Shown one piece after another: positions 1 through 6,210 of a stretch of 9,379 nucleotides of DNA; within the stretch, counting starts at the first letter, position 1; each line of letters opens with the position of its first letter. Below the pieces are notes generated by a model. It ran no database searches. It was not told the DNA's origin and worked only from the letters and a program-made list of their open reading frames with translations. The stretch is from assembly GCA_964450265.1 (NCBI GenBank), contig CAYVCY010000089.1, positions 1-9,379 of the forward strand, read 5' to 3'. The position numbers and the translations under genes are program-made. The stretch is from JAEZJZ01 sp964450265. Its GTDB lineage: Bacteria; Bacillota; UBA994; UBA5500.

Positions 1-207
1 ATTGATGCCAGGGGCCGTTCTTGCCCAGAACCGGTGATGCTGGCTAAGCAAGGCCTAACGCAAGCTGGGGGAGAGCAGCTGACTGTATTGGTGGATACTG
101 CTGTAGCCAGAGAGAATGTGGCCCGTTTCCTGCGGGTGGCTACCAAGCAGCAACCGAAGGTAGCCGAGCAGGAAGACGGCAGCTGGGCTCTTACCGTCAA
201 ACCTTAG
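1..207 (+). CDS. TusA-like sulfur carrier, 5' end cut by window
   Basis: Frame 1 is open from the first base to a TAG at 205-207 and gives 68 residues. The visible protein opens with the TusA/SirA signature (I-D-A-R-G-x-x-C-P-E-P), in which the Cys at visible residue 8 is the persulfide-carrying residue in the family. Because TusA proteins begin only a few residues before this motif, probably only 2-6 residues are missing. TusA-fold proteins accept a persulfide from a cysteine desulfurase and pass it to thiolation or cofactor pathways. A related domain forms the N-terminal half of YedF, a protein linked with selenium use. Here the protein stops after the single domain, so it is not a YedF-length fusion. 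The next gene starts 3 bases after the stop and a cysteine desulfurase follows, which supports a trafficking role. Whether sulfur or selenium is carried cannot be told from this window. Confidence 0.88.
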   Translation: MDARGRSCPEPVMLAKQGLTQAGGEQLTVLVDTAVARENVARFLRVATKQQPKVAEQEDGSWALTVKP

Positions 208-210
208 TCG

Positions 211-435
211 ATGTCGGGGAAATACATCGTCACTTTTCACTCTGTCTATTGGGCTATGGAAGCCGAGCGGGAACTGCAAGCAACCGGGTTCGTCTGTCGC
301 CTACGGCCAGTACCGCGCCAGTTCAGTTCTTCCTGTGGCATCTGCGCCGAGATAACGGCGGATGACTTGCAGGCGGTGCTGACCGCCCTCACCGACTGCC
401 ACTTGGAACATGAAGAAGTTTATGGCCCGATGTAG
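211..435 (+). CDS. DUF3343 small protein, putative S/Se carrier
   Basis: A 74-residue protein with the layout I recognise for DUF3343: an N-terminal beta strand (YIVTFHS), a helix with A-x-E-R-E-L, an R-x-x-P-V-P-R stretch near residues 30-36, then a Cys motif S-S-S-C-G-I-C with Cys42 and Cys45. DUF3343 proteins are uncharacterised small proteins often found beside TusA/YedF-like proteins and class V aminotransferases, and a sulfur or selenium carrier role has been suggested. The ATG lies 3 bases after the upstream stop and has no clear Shine-Dalgarno, so translation is probably coupled to the TusA-like gene. The cysteine desulfurase starts 34 bases downstream. The family call rests on motif recognition by eye. 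The carrier role is inference from the paired cysteines and the neighbours. Confidence 0.8.
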   Translation: MSGKYIVTFHSVYWAMEAERELQATGFVCRLRPVPRQFSSSCGICAEITADDLQAVLTALTDCHLEHEEVYGPM

Positions 436-454
436 AACTGCATTCGGTGCTACT

Positions 455-464
455 GAGGAGGGAG
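455..464 (+). promoter_or_regulatory. Ribosome binding site fixing the desulfurase start
   Basis: A purine run containing AGGAGG (456-461) lies 8 bases before the ATG at 470. This decides the start of the cysteine desulfurase against a longer in-frame reading from 410 that would overlap the DUF3343 gene. Confidence 0.85.
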
Positions 465-469
465 ATAGA

Positions 470-1609
470 ATGCAAACAATCTACTTGGATCACGCCGCCA
501 CATCCTGGCCCAAGCCCGACAGCGTCCGGCAAGCGGTGATGGATGCGCTGGACAAAGGCGGCAATCCTGGCCGTTCCGGTCACCGCATGTCCCTGGATGC
601 CGCTCGCCTAGTCAACCGGGCACGCCATCAGGTGCGCCTGTTGCTGAATGCATCTGACACCGCCAGTATCGTCTTTACGCTAAACGCCACCGATGCCTTG
701 AACATGGCCATCGCCGGCTTAGTCAAATCAGGTGATCATGTGATCACCACCTGCTTCGACCACAACTCGGTGTTGCGGCCACTCTCCCATTTGGCCAGAC
801 AGGGAACGATTGAGCTAACCGTGATAGAAGCACCCGACGGAATGACTCTGCAGTTGGAACAGTTCGAGCAGGCCATACAGGACAACACGGCAGTGATGGC
901 GGTCAGCCACGCCTCCAACGTGACTGGCGCTCTGCTAGACATACGGGCGGTACAGGATCTCTGTCAGGATCGAGGGATTGAGCTACTGGTGGACGCATCG
1001 CAGACCCTGGGGGTCTTACCTATAGACGTGCAGGAACTGCGCCCGGCCTGCCTGGCCGCGCCAGGACATAAGGGCTTGTTGGGGCCGCAAGGCACCGGGT
1101 TGCTCTATGTCCGTCCTGATCTCAAGCTAACTTTTTGGAGAGTCGGGGGCACCGGCAGCGCGTCGGATCAGGTCTGGCAACCGGAGTTCATGCCGGATCG
1201 ATTGGAGGCAGGCACGCCGAATACGCCTGGCTTGGCCGGGTTGGCCGCAGGCGTGGAATGGTTGTTACAGCGAGGCCTGGAACAGATTCGAGAACATGAA
1301 CTGACGCTGACGGAAAAGCTGCGCTCCGGTCTGCAGAGCATCCCGGGAATGACCGTTTATGGCCCCGGCGGCGATCGGGGCGTAGGAGTAACCTCCATCA
1401 ACCTGGGCGGCTGGGATGGGGCCGACCTGGCTGTGGCATTAGAGGAAGGGTATGGCGTGATGAGCCGGCCGGGGCTACACTGTGCCCCCCTAGCCCACCG
1501 GACGATCGGCACTTATCCGACTGGCACGGTCAGACTGAGCATCGGATACAGCAACACAGCAGAAGATATCGACTGGGCGATTAAGGCGCTGACGGAGCTC
1601 AGTGCCTAG
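470..1609 (+). CDS. Class V PLP-dependent cysteine desulfurase (EF2568-type subfamily likely)
   Basis: A 379-residue full-length class V aminotransferase fold. It would take sulfur from L-cysteine (or selenium from selenocysteine) as an enzyme persulfide, releasing alanine. Visible landmarks: the N-terminal Y-L-D-H-A-A-T-S motif (residues 5-12), His98 in the position that stacks on the cofactor, Asp175 in V-D-A-S-Q contacting the PLP ring nitrogen, the PLP lysine in P-G-H-K-G (Lys201), and the catalytic loop R-P-G-L-H-C-A-P with Cys338. The short active-site loop and L-H-C-A-P sequence resemble group II (SufS/CsdA-like) enzymes. I think it belongs to the TIGR01977 'cysteine desulfurase family protein' group known from selenium-dependent hydroxylase loci. 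It closes a plus-strand run with two small Cys-containing carrier-like proteins, which are its likely acceptors. The start is the ATG with the strong ribosome binding site. The exact substrate is uncertain. Confidence 0.92.
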   Translation: MQTIYLDHAATSWPKPDSVRQAVMDALDKGGNPGRSGHRMSLDAARLVNRARHQVRLLLNASDTASIVFTLNATDALNMAIAGLVKSGDHVITTCFDHNSVLRPLSHLARQGTIELTVIEAPDGMTLQLEQFEQAIQDNTAVMAVSHASNVTGALLDIRAVQDLCQDRGIELLVDASQTLGVLPIDVQELRPACLAAPGHKGLLGPQGTGLLYVRPDLKLTFWRVGGTGSASDQVWQPEFMPDRLEAGTPNTPGLAGLAAGVEWLLQRGLEQIREHELTLTEKLRSGLQSIPGMTVYGPGGDRGVGVTSINLGGWDGADLAVALEEGYGVMSRPGLHCAPLAHRTIGTYPTGTVRLSIGYSNTAEDIDWAIKALTELSA

Positions 1610-1643
1610 GCGGCGCAACTGCCCAGGAAGCAAGAGGTGGGAC

Positions 1644-1659
1644 TGGGGTACTGACCCTA
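1644..1659. terminator. Weak hairpin between convergent genes
   Basis: The 50 bases between the desulfurase stop and the convergent yhaN stop contain one small hairpin: GGGT, loop ACTG, ACCC, extendable by a G-T and a T-A pair. Neither side has a T-run, so it is a poor intrinsic terminator. It is only a candidate for bidirectional transcription end. Confidence 0.2.
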
Positions 1660-4047
1660 CTATTCCGCTTCTCGCAACGGAACGGAGGGTCTATCCCCAC
1701 TGTCCCGCCCCCAGTCAGCCAACGGCTGCTGGTGGGTGAACAGCAGAATCTGCCGCTCCTTCGCAGCAGCCAGCAGCGCCTGGTGGATACGCTGTAGCCG
1801 CTCGGCGTCGCTGTTCACAAAGGGGTCGTCCAGGATCAAAGGCAACCGAGCCTGGTCGGTCAGCAGATCGGCGATGGCCAGGCGCAAAGCGAAGTAGAGC
1901 TGATCTCGGGTTCCTTGGCTGAGTTGCGCCGGGAGTATGGCCTGCCCTTGATCTGTAAACACGGTCACCTGAAAATCAGGGCCGAGCTCCACTTGCCTGT
2001 CCGGCTGGCCGGTAATCCGGCATAGATGGGCCGTCGCCTGGCTGGCCAGGCTAGCCCGATAGGTGAGCTGGTAGCCCTCCTTAGCCGCTGCCAACTGGCG
2101 ATAGGCGAAGCCGAGGGCCTCCACCTCCAGCTGTAATTGGTCCCGTTGTTGAATCAGCAGAGCCAAGCGATCCTCTGCCTGAGCGATGTTTAGCGGCTGC
2201 TGTCCCTGGAGGGTCGCTTGTTGGCGCAGCAACTGCTGCACCCGCTGGCGGGCATCGGCCTCGGACTGACGCAGGGCGGCTACGCGCTGCTCGCTGGCCA
2301 CAAACAAATCCTCGATCCCTCGCTGCTCCCCCAGCTCCCTGGCAGGCAATCCGGGATGACCATCGATCAGCTCTTGCCAACGCAACTGGGTGGCCGCAAT
2401 GCTGTTTTGCAGATGCAAGGCCTTGATCTCTAGCTCCGCGACTGTCCCCGCGCTAAACAGCGCCAGCAGATGCTGCAGAGCCTGACGAGTGCTGTCATAC
2501 TCTTGACGCAGGTGATCTGACTCAAGCTGCACCTGTCGCAGTTCCGCTTGAGCGGCCCTCAGCTCGGCCTCCGACGGCCGAGCTGCCTGCGCCGCGGCTA
2601 AGCGCTCCAATGCCGCACGAGCAGCAAGCAGCTCGGGCAGAGTCAACTTACCCAGCTTTCCTAATTGCGCCTTAACCTGCGGCGGCTCCCTCCGCCCCAG
2701 CGACTTGGTCACCGCAGAACCCAGCCAAAAAGCCAGCCCGGCTGCCAACAAGCTACCCAAAAGGCCGAAATATGCGGCATCTTTACCCCAAAACAAGAAC
2801 GTAGTTAATGCTGCCCCGACTGCTAACACCCAAGGGATGGCCGCCCCAACTGATGAATCGGCCTGCCGCCGCGTGCCTCTCCCGCCCCGACTGGACAGAT
2901 ACAGGTCAATCTCCTCCAGCAAGTGCGCCGGTTCCGGTTGTAGAACACCATGCTGCTGTTGCCACTCAGATTCTGTCCGCCGATAGGTTTGCTCCCGGGA
3001 CAACAACGCTTGATGCTCCCGCTCGGCCTGCCTCTGGCGCAGATCCAGTTCCCGCTGCTGCCGCTGATAATCCATCAATTTGGGAATCTGTTCCGGCCCC
3101 GCCTGTTCCAGCGATCCCGATTCAGCCTGCCACTGGCCGAACTGTTCCAGCCGCCGAGAGAGCGCGCCAGCTCTACCGACTGCCGTGACCAAGCGTTGCT
3201 GCTCTGCCAACTGCTGCCCATACCTTTCCTGATAGGAGCGCCAAACTCCCCAAGCTCGATGGGATCGCTCTGCCAACTCGAGCCGGCCGGCCAGCTCTGC
3301 CTGTCTCTGCTCCGCTTGCCGCAATTCGGCCTGCACCACCTGCAGCCCATCGGCTACCTGGCATCCGGCAGCGATCGCCTGCTGCAGCTGAGCGATCTCT
3401 GTCTGTAGCTCCTCCAGTTGCCGATCCTTGTTGCCGTCCCTGCCCGATCCCAGTTCGCTGCCATAATAGCGGGTAATCGCCCGCACCTGTCGATCGAGAA
3501 TAGCCTGTACCTGCTCCACTCGGCGATCTGATCCGGAAAGCAGAACCTGTACCGCATCATCCAAGCTGTGGGGCGCGGGCAAGGGTTGAGTCAGGCAGAA
3601 GGTGGTTTGCCACAACTCCCGCCGCTCGATCCCGATCAGCTGACGCAACTGCTCGTGGTACCGTCGCAGCGAACGTCGGGCGCCGGGATTGTCCACCCCC
3701 TGCACCACCTCCCGCCAACTATCGCCGAGTCGCTGCTTCAGACTGATCTGGTTGCTGGCAAAGTCCCGCGTTAAGTGCCACTGCTGTGACCGGGCAGTGA
3801 AATGCAATTCGCCCTGAAACCGAGCAGGCTGCTGCCAGTTGCGCCAACGGGCCTGGCCGAACTGGGCTCTGTCCTGGTTGACCGGTAACCCAAACAGCAC
3901 CGCTGTCAGCCCGGCGATCAGGGTGGTCTTGCCGCTCTCGTTTGGCCCCATCAACACCGCCAAACCGCGATCGAACTCCACGCTCACCGCCTGCTGATAA
4001 CGCCCGAAACCCTTCAAAGTCAACCGATCCCAACTGACTCGGCTCAC
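1660..4047 (-). CDS. yhaN: YhaN/SbcC/Rad50-like ABC ATPase with mid-coil membrane hairpin
   Basis: A 795-residue SMC-like ATPase partner of the upstream Mre11-like nuclease. The N-terminal half-domain carries Walker A G-P-N-E-S-G-K-T-T at about residues 34-42. Two long Gln/Glu/Arg/Leu-rich coiled coils (about 205-370 and 455-645) flank a hydrophobic hairpin at about 401-446. The C-terminal half-domain has the ABC signature L-S-Q-G-T (about 709-713), Walker B L-I-L-D-D-P-F (Asp740, Asp741) and the switch histidine F-T-H (His772). No CxxC zinc hook is present. These features fit the YhaN branch, although the B. subtilis protein is longer as I recall. Starts at a TTG (4077) or an earlier GTG are possible. 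I chose GTG at 4047-4045 because GGGGGTGA lies 5 bases before it, it sits one base after the yhaO stop, and the beta strand begins right after. Role: processing of DNA ends or breaks, inferred from the family. Confidence 0.9.
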   Translation of the reverse strand: MSRVSWDRLTLKGFGRYQQAVSVEFDRGLAVLMGPNESGKTTLIAGLTAVLFGLPVNQDRAQFGQARWRNWQQPARFQGELHFTARSQQWHLTRDFASNQISLKQRLGDSWREVVQGVDNPGARRSLRRYHEQLRQLIGIERRELWQTTFCLTQPLPAPHSLDDAVQVLLSGSDRRVEQVQAILDRQVRAITRYYGSELGSGRDGNKDRQLEELQTEIAQLQQAIAAGCQVADGLQVVQAELRQAEQRQAELAGRLELAERSHRAWGVWRSYQERYGQQLAEQQRLVTAVGRAGALSRRLEQFGQWQAESGSLEQAGPEQIPKLMDYQRQQRELDLRQRQAEREHQALLSREQTYRRTESEWQQQHGVLQPEPAHLLEEIDLYLSSRGGRGTRRQADSSVGAAIPWVLAVGAALTTFLFWGKDAAYFGLLGSLLAAGLAFWLGSAVTKSLGRREPPQVKAQLGKLGKLTLPELLAARAALERLAAAQAARPSEAELRAAQAELRQVQLESDHLRQEYDSTRQALQHLLALFSAGTVAELEIKALHLQNSIAATQLRWQELIDGHPGLPARELGEQRGIEDLFVASEQRVAALRQSEADARQRVQQLLRQQATLQGQQPLNIAQAEDRLALLIQQRDQLQLEVEALGFAYRQLAAAKEGYQLTYRASLASQATAHLCRITGQPDRQVELGPDFQVTVFTDQGQAILPAQLSQGTRDQLYFALRLAIADLLTDQARLPLILDDPFVNSDAERLQRIHQALLAAAKERQILLFTHQQPLADWGRDSGDRPSVPLREAE
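2710..2847 (-). other. Two-helix hydrophobic hairpin inside YhaN-like ATPase
   Basis: These codons encode about 46 mostly hydrophobic residues. One helix of about 20 runs from Gly-Ala-Ala-Ile-Pro to Phe-Leu-Phe-Trp. A turn Gly-Lys-Asp follows, then a second helix of about 23 rich in Leu, Gly and Ala. Arg-rich segments (S-R-G-G-R-G-T-R-R before, S-L-G-R-R after) flank it and would favour the cytoplasmic side. It occupies the apex of the coiled coil, where SbcC and Rad50 have the zinc hook. The likely result is a membrane-anchored ATPase with both arms in the cytoplasm. The membrane assignment is read by eye from hydrophobicity. Confidence 0.75.
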
Positions 4048-4048
4048 A

Positions 4049-5173
4049 TCACTCACCCCCCGCCATAAAAGCAGCAATGCCTCGCCGCAGCGCCAGCTGC
4101 ATCACCTGCCGCGAGTGTTGATCGCTGGCCTGGTCCAGCGCCGCCAGCATCTGGCGCACAAATTGGCCGCGCACCGTAGCCTCATCGGCCCAGCGAGCCA
4201 GCAGCTCTTCTGCCAAAAACAGGCTGTCATCCTCGACCTGCAAGTGATAGAACTGCCCTTGATGCCGGCCCCAAAGCTGCCGCTTGTCCACCATCCAGTC
4301 AGCGCTGCCGACAAGCTCCATCCGCAGTAGCAAGCCCTCGTCTGCCCAGGAGTCAATCAACTGATCCAACTGATCCTCGCTATCAAAGAGGCTGACATCC
4401 ACCTGCTCCACCCGGCAGCGAGGAATATCCCAGGGTAGCTGGCGCACGCTGGCCCGCCCTTGATCCAGATCCACCAGAGTCAGTTGTCCGCAGCCCAAGT
4501 CGCTGAAGCCTTTGCCCTCGACGATCCCGGGGTAGACCATGGTAGTCGCGCCTTTGACCAGGCGGCTGGGTTGATGAAAATGCCCCAAGGCGACATAGTC
4601 ATAACCGGCGGCCGCCAAAGCGTCGCTCTGCAAAGGCAATCCCCGCTCGCCGCTCTGCCAATCCAACGAACCGTGAAAAGCGCCAACATGTATCCCGTCA
4701 GCTGCCACCCTGGGATAAGGCTGCAAGTAATCAGCCGCTTTGGTCAGTCCGCCGGTGTAGGCTACGCTGTAGACATAGACTGTTTCTGCGGCAACAGTCA
4801 GTTGCACCGGAGCCTCGGGCATGGGATTGGTGACCAGATAACCCGGCCATCGCTCCTGGAAGAGGCGATAGGCCGAATCGTGATAGGTGATTTCATCGTG
4901 ATTGCCTGGCACGGTGACCACCGTTATACCGGCCGCTGTTAAGGAACGCAGGTCAGCCATCACCGCTTCCACCAAAGCCGGTTCTGGGCGATGGCTATCA
5001 AACAGATCGCCGACAATCAGGATCAGGTCGATCTGCTCAGCTGTCTGAGTGACCCATTGGCAGATGCGATGCAGCAAACCGTCTCGCTGGCGGCTGAACT
5101 GTTCCGCCTTGTCCTTCAAAAAGCCAGCGGTCCAGCCCAGGTGTAGGTCGGATATATGTAAACAAGTGAGCAT
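4049..5173 (-). CDS. yhaO: YhaO/SbcD/Mre11-like DNA exonuclease
   Basis: A 374-residue calcineurin-like phosphoesterase of the Mre11/SbcD group. All expected dimetal ligands are visible in order: D-L-H-L-G (Asp9, His11), G-D-L-F-D (Asp56), G-N-H-D-E (Asn91, His92, the latter the usual catalytic acid), His167 in A-F-H-G-S, and G-H-F-H-Q (His198, His200). The C-terminal 120 residues or so are variable, as expected for the capping and partner-binding part. The start ATG has a strong purine-rich site (GGGAGGGGGG) 6 bases upstream. It is the first gene of a two-gene operon with the Rad50-like ATPase one base downstream, so the two proteins very likely form an ATP-regulated nuclease complex acting on DNA ends. 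The choice of yhaO over sbcD rests on the YhaN-like partner and the short length. Nuclease activity is inferred from the family. Confidence 0.93.
   Translation of the reverse strand: MLTCLHISDLHLGWTAGFLKDKAEQFSRQRDGLLHRICQWVTQTAEQIDLILIVGDLFDSHRPEPALVEAVMADLRSLTAAGITVVTVPGNHDEITYHDSAYRLFQERWPGYLVTNPMPEAPVQLTVAAETVYVYSVAYTGGLTKAADYLQPYPRVAADGIHVGAFHGSLDWQSGERGLPLQSDALAAAGYDYVALGHFHQPSRLVKGATTMVYPGIVEGKGFSDLGCGQLTLVDLDQGRASVRQLPWDIPRCRVEQVDVSLFDSEDQLDQLIDSWADEGLLLRMELVGSADWMVDKRQLWGRHQGQFYHLQVEDDSLFLAEELLARWADEATVRGQFVRQMLAALDQASDQHSRQVMQLALRRGIAAFMAGGE
4053..4060 (-). promoter_or_regulatory. Ribosome binding site of yhaN inside end of yhaO
   Basis: On the minus strand GGGGGTGA (7 of 8 matches to GGAGGTGA) overlaps the last codons of yhaO and sits 5 bases before the GTG at 4047. 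The junction reads TGA-T-GTG, stop then start with one base between, a layout typical of translational coupling. Confidence 0.65.
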
Positions 5174-5259
5174 GCACTGCCCCCCTCCCGCGAAATCAAT
5201 CCAATATTCGATTCGCCACCAGACAAGGGCTTCCCTGCGTGGGACGCTGGGACTTCACT

Positions 5260-5292
5260 GCAACTATGACAGTTGCCTAGCGTATGACTAGG
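5260..5292. repeat. Two abutting perfect inverted repeats
   Basis: GCAACT-ATGAC-AGTTGC (5260-5276) is followed, sharing one base, by CCTAG-CGTATGA-CTAGG (5276-5292). Both arms are perfect and ATGAC occurs once in the centre of each. They lie about 90 bases before yhaO and about 130 bases before the protease gene. They could be adjacent operator sites or small RNA hairpins. Nothing in the sequence says which regulator would bind. Confidence 0.45.
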
Positions 5293-5362
5293 TAAGCGAC
5301 AAGTCAGATGAACGATTGCCAACTGCGCCAGGAAGGAAGTAGTTGGGTGAGTAGAGAAAAGG

Positions 5363-5405
5363 TCCCTTCAAGGGAATCTAGCTAGAACGACGGCATCCCG
5401 TCTAG
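5363..5405 (+). other. Leader hairpins before the CPBP protease gene
   Basis: TCCC-TTCAA-GGGA (5363-5375) is followed by a larger stem in which CTAGA (5382-5386) pairs with TCTAG (5401-5405) and CGG pairs with CCG around a CATC loop. An alternative inner stem is GACGG/CCGTC (5389-5402). The structure ends 5 bases before the GAGAGG ribosome binding site (5411-5416), so it could affect translation of the protease gene. No T-run follows, so it is not a classical terminator. Confidence 0.4.
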
Positions 5406-5423
5406 AGAAAGAGAGGTGCAGCG

Positions 5424-6176
5424 ATGAGGATACTGGGGAAGGAAGTCGTGCTGTTTTCCCAGCCAGGTCCCCTGGATCAACGGGAGGTACACTGGAGAGG
5501 TGCTGATTTGTGGCGTTTGCTTGGCTCTTACTTTGGATACAGCATTGTAGCGGCGATCCTGTTGTTGATCATCGGGAGGGGCTGGAGGGACAACGACAGT
5601 GCATCGCTGCGGACCGTAGGAGAGGCTCTAGTGTTGGCCGCGCTGTTTTATACCAACTCCAATCATCGCTTCTGGCCGGACACCGCCTATTGGCAACTGA
5701 GGCGACAAGACTTCCGACGGTATTGGCAACAAGGAGTGATCTGGGGGGTGGGTACGCATCTGGTCGGCGTGATGATCAGAATGGCCACAGCGCTGCTGGC
5801 AACCAAGTTGCTGGGAGCTGACCTGTCTCAACTGGAGAGCAACAACCCTTTGGCGAACGCAGGATTAGATATCGACTGGGTGCTGTATGCCATCGCAGCG
5901 GTGATCTTGGCTCCGCTGATGGAAGAGTTGTTTACCCGCGGCATGCTCTATGGCTGGTTGCGACGACAGGTAGGCGTCAAGAAGGGACTGATCATCAGCT
6001 CTCTGCTGTTTGCCGTGCTGCACTTCAATGGGTTGGGCTTGATCAGCTTTTTCGTCACGGGATTGCTGTTTGGTGCCCTTTACGAACGCACTGGGTCTTT
6101 GGCCCCTGGCATGATCGCCCATGCCACCCACAATTTGATCAGTGTTGTACTGGCTTTTGCGCTGGCTGGCGCCTAG
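5424..6176 (+). CDS. CPBP-family intramembrane metalloprotease (Abi/CAAX-protease-like)
   Basis: A 250-residue polytopic membrane protein with all three CPBP (PF02517) motifs: E-E-L-F-T-R (Glu167, Glu168, Arg172), F-A-V-L-H (Phe196, His200) and H-A-T-H-N (His233, Asn237). The Glu and His residues form the presumed metal and catalytic site within the membrane. Hydrophobic segments are visible at about 33-53, 62-78, 104-129, 150-166, 186-206, 204-220 and 226-249, so the core has the usual several helices. The family includes Rce1-type CAAX proteases, bacteriocin-immunity and Abi proteins, but the substrate here is unknown. The ATG has GAGAGG 7 bases upstream. It begins a plus-strand run. The next gene encodes a single-anchor membrane protein with its ribosome binding site right at this stop codon, a possible substrate or partner by position only. 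Confidence 0.9.
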   Translation: MRILGKEVVLFSQPGPLDQREVHWRGADLWRLLGSYFGYSIVAAILLLIIGRGWRDNDSASLRTVGEALVLAALFYTNSNHRFWPDTAYWQLRRQDFRRYWQQGVIWGVGTHLVGVMIRMATALLATKLLGADLSQLESNNPLANAGLDIDWVLYAIAAVILAPLMEELFTRGMLYGWLRRQVGVKKGLIISSLLFAVLHFNGLGLISFFVTGLLFGALYERTGSLAPGMIAHATHNLISVVLAFALAGA

Positions 6177-6185
6177 AGGGAGGGA
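6175..6185 (+). promoter_or_regulatory. Strong ribosome binding site pointing to out-of-frame TTG 6191
   Basis: AGAGGGAGGGA overlaps the protease stop codon and lies 5 bases before a TTG at 6191. That TTG opens a reading of 16 codons starting M-K-S-K-T-L-V-C-W-L and ending at TAG 6239-6241, one frame away from the long open frame that follows. Confidence 0.6.
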
Positions 6186-6210
6186 TCAGGTTGAAATCGA
6201 AAACGCTGGT

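Larger units (their letters stand above)
5174..5423. promoter_or_regulatory. Divergent intergenic region between yhaO and CPBP protease gene
   Basis: This 250-base non-coding stretch must hold promoters for both divergent operons. I could not find a -35/-10 pair I trust. The best minus-strand candidate, TTGTCT at 5226-5221 with an A+T patch 14-17 bases on, is poor. The yhaO ribosome binding site occupies 5180-5189. The most visible structures are short inverted repeats: GCGT-GGG-ACGC (5237-5247), the tandem pair at 5260-5292 and the leader hairpins at 5363-5405, described separately. There is no T-box antiterminator consensus and no riboswitch core that I recognise. Confidence 0.5.

Noticed and set aside
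410..469. Upstream in-frame extension of the cysteine desulfurase
   Set aside because: It overlaps the DUF3343 gene, lacks a good ribosome binding site and adds residues not found before the conserved Y-L-D-H-A-A-T motif. ATG 470 has AGGAGG at ideal spacing.
2950..3408. 152-codon plus-strand open frame inside yhaN
   Set aside because: It is antisense to the coiled coil. The Leu/Pro-rich translation comes from complementing Gln/Arg/Leu-rich codons; no domain and no ribosome binding site.
4460..4942. 160-codon plus-strand open frame inside yhaO
   Set aside because: It is antisense to a gene with every catalytic motif intact, with no recognisable domain.
5293..5423. T-box or known riboswitch
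   Set aside because: No T-box antiterminator consensus (UGGNACCGCG-like) and no conserved core of a riboswitch class that I can recognise.
6142..6210. GTG 6142 as start of the anchored protein
   Set aside because: It has no ribosome binding site and reads the protease's C-terminal helix codons in another frame. The hydrophobicity there is a by-product of those codons.
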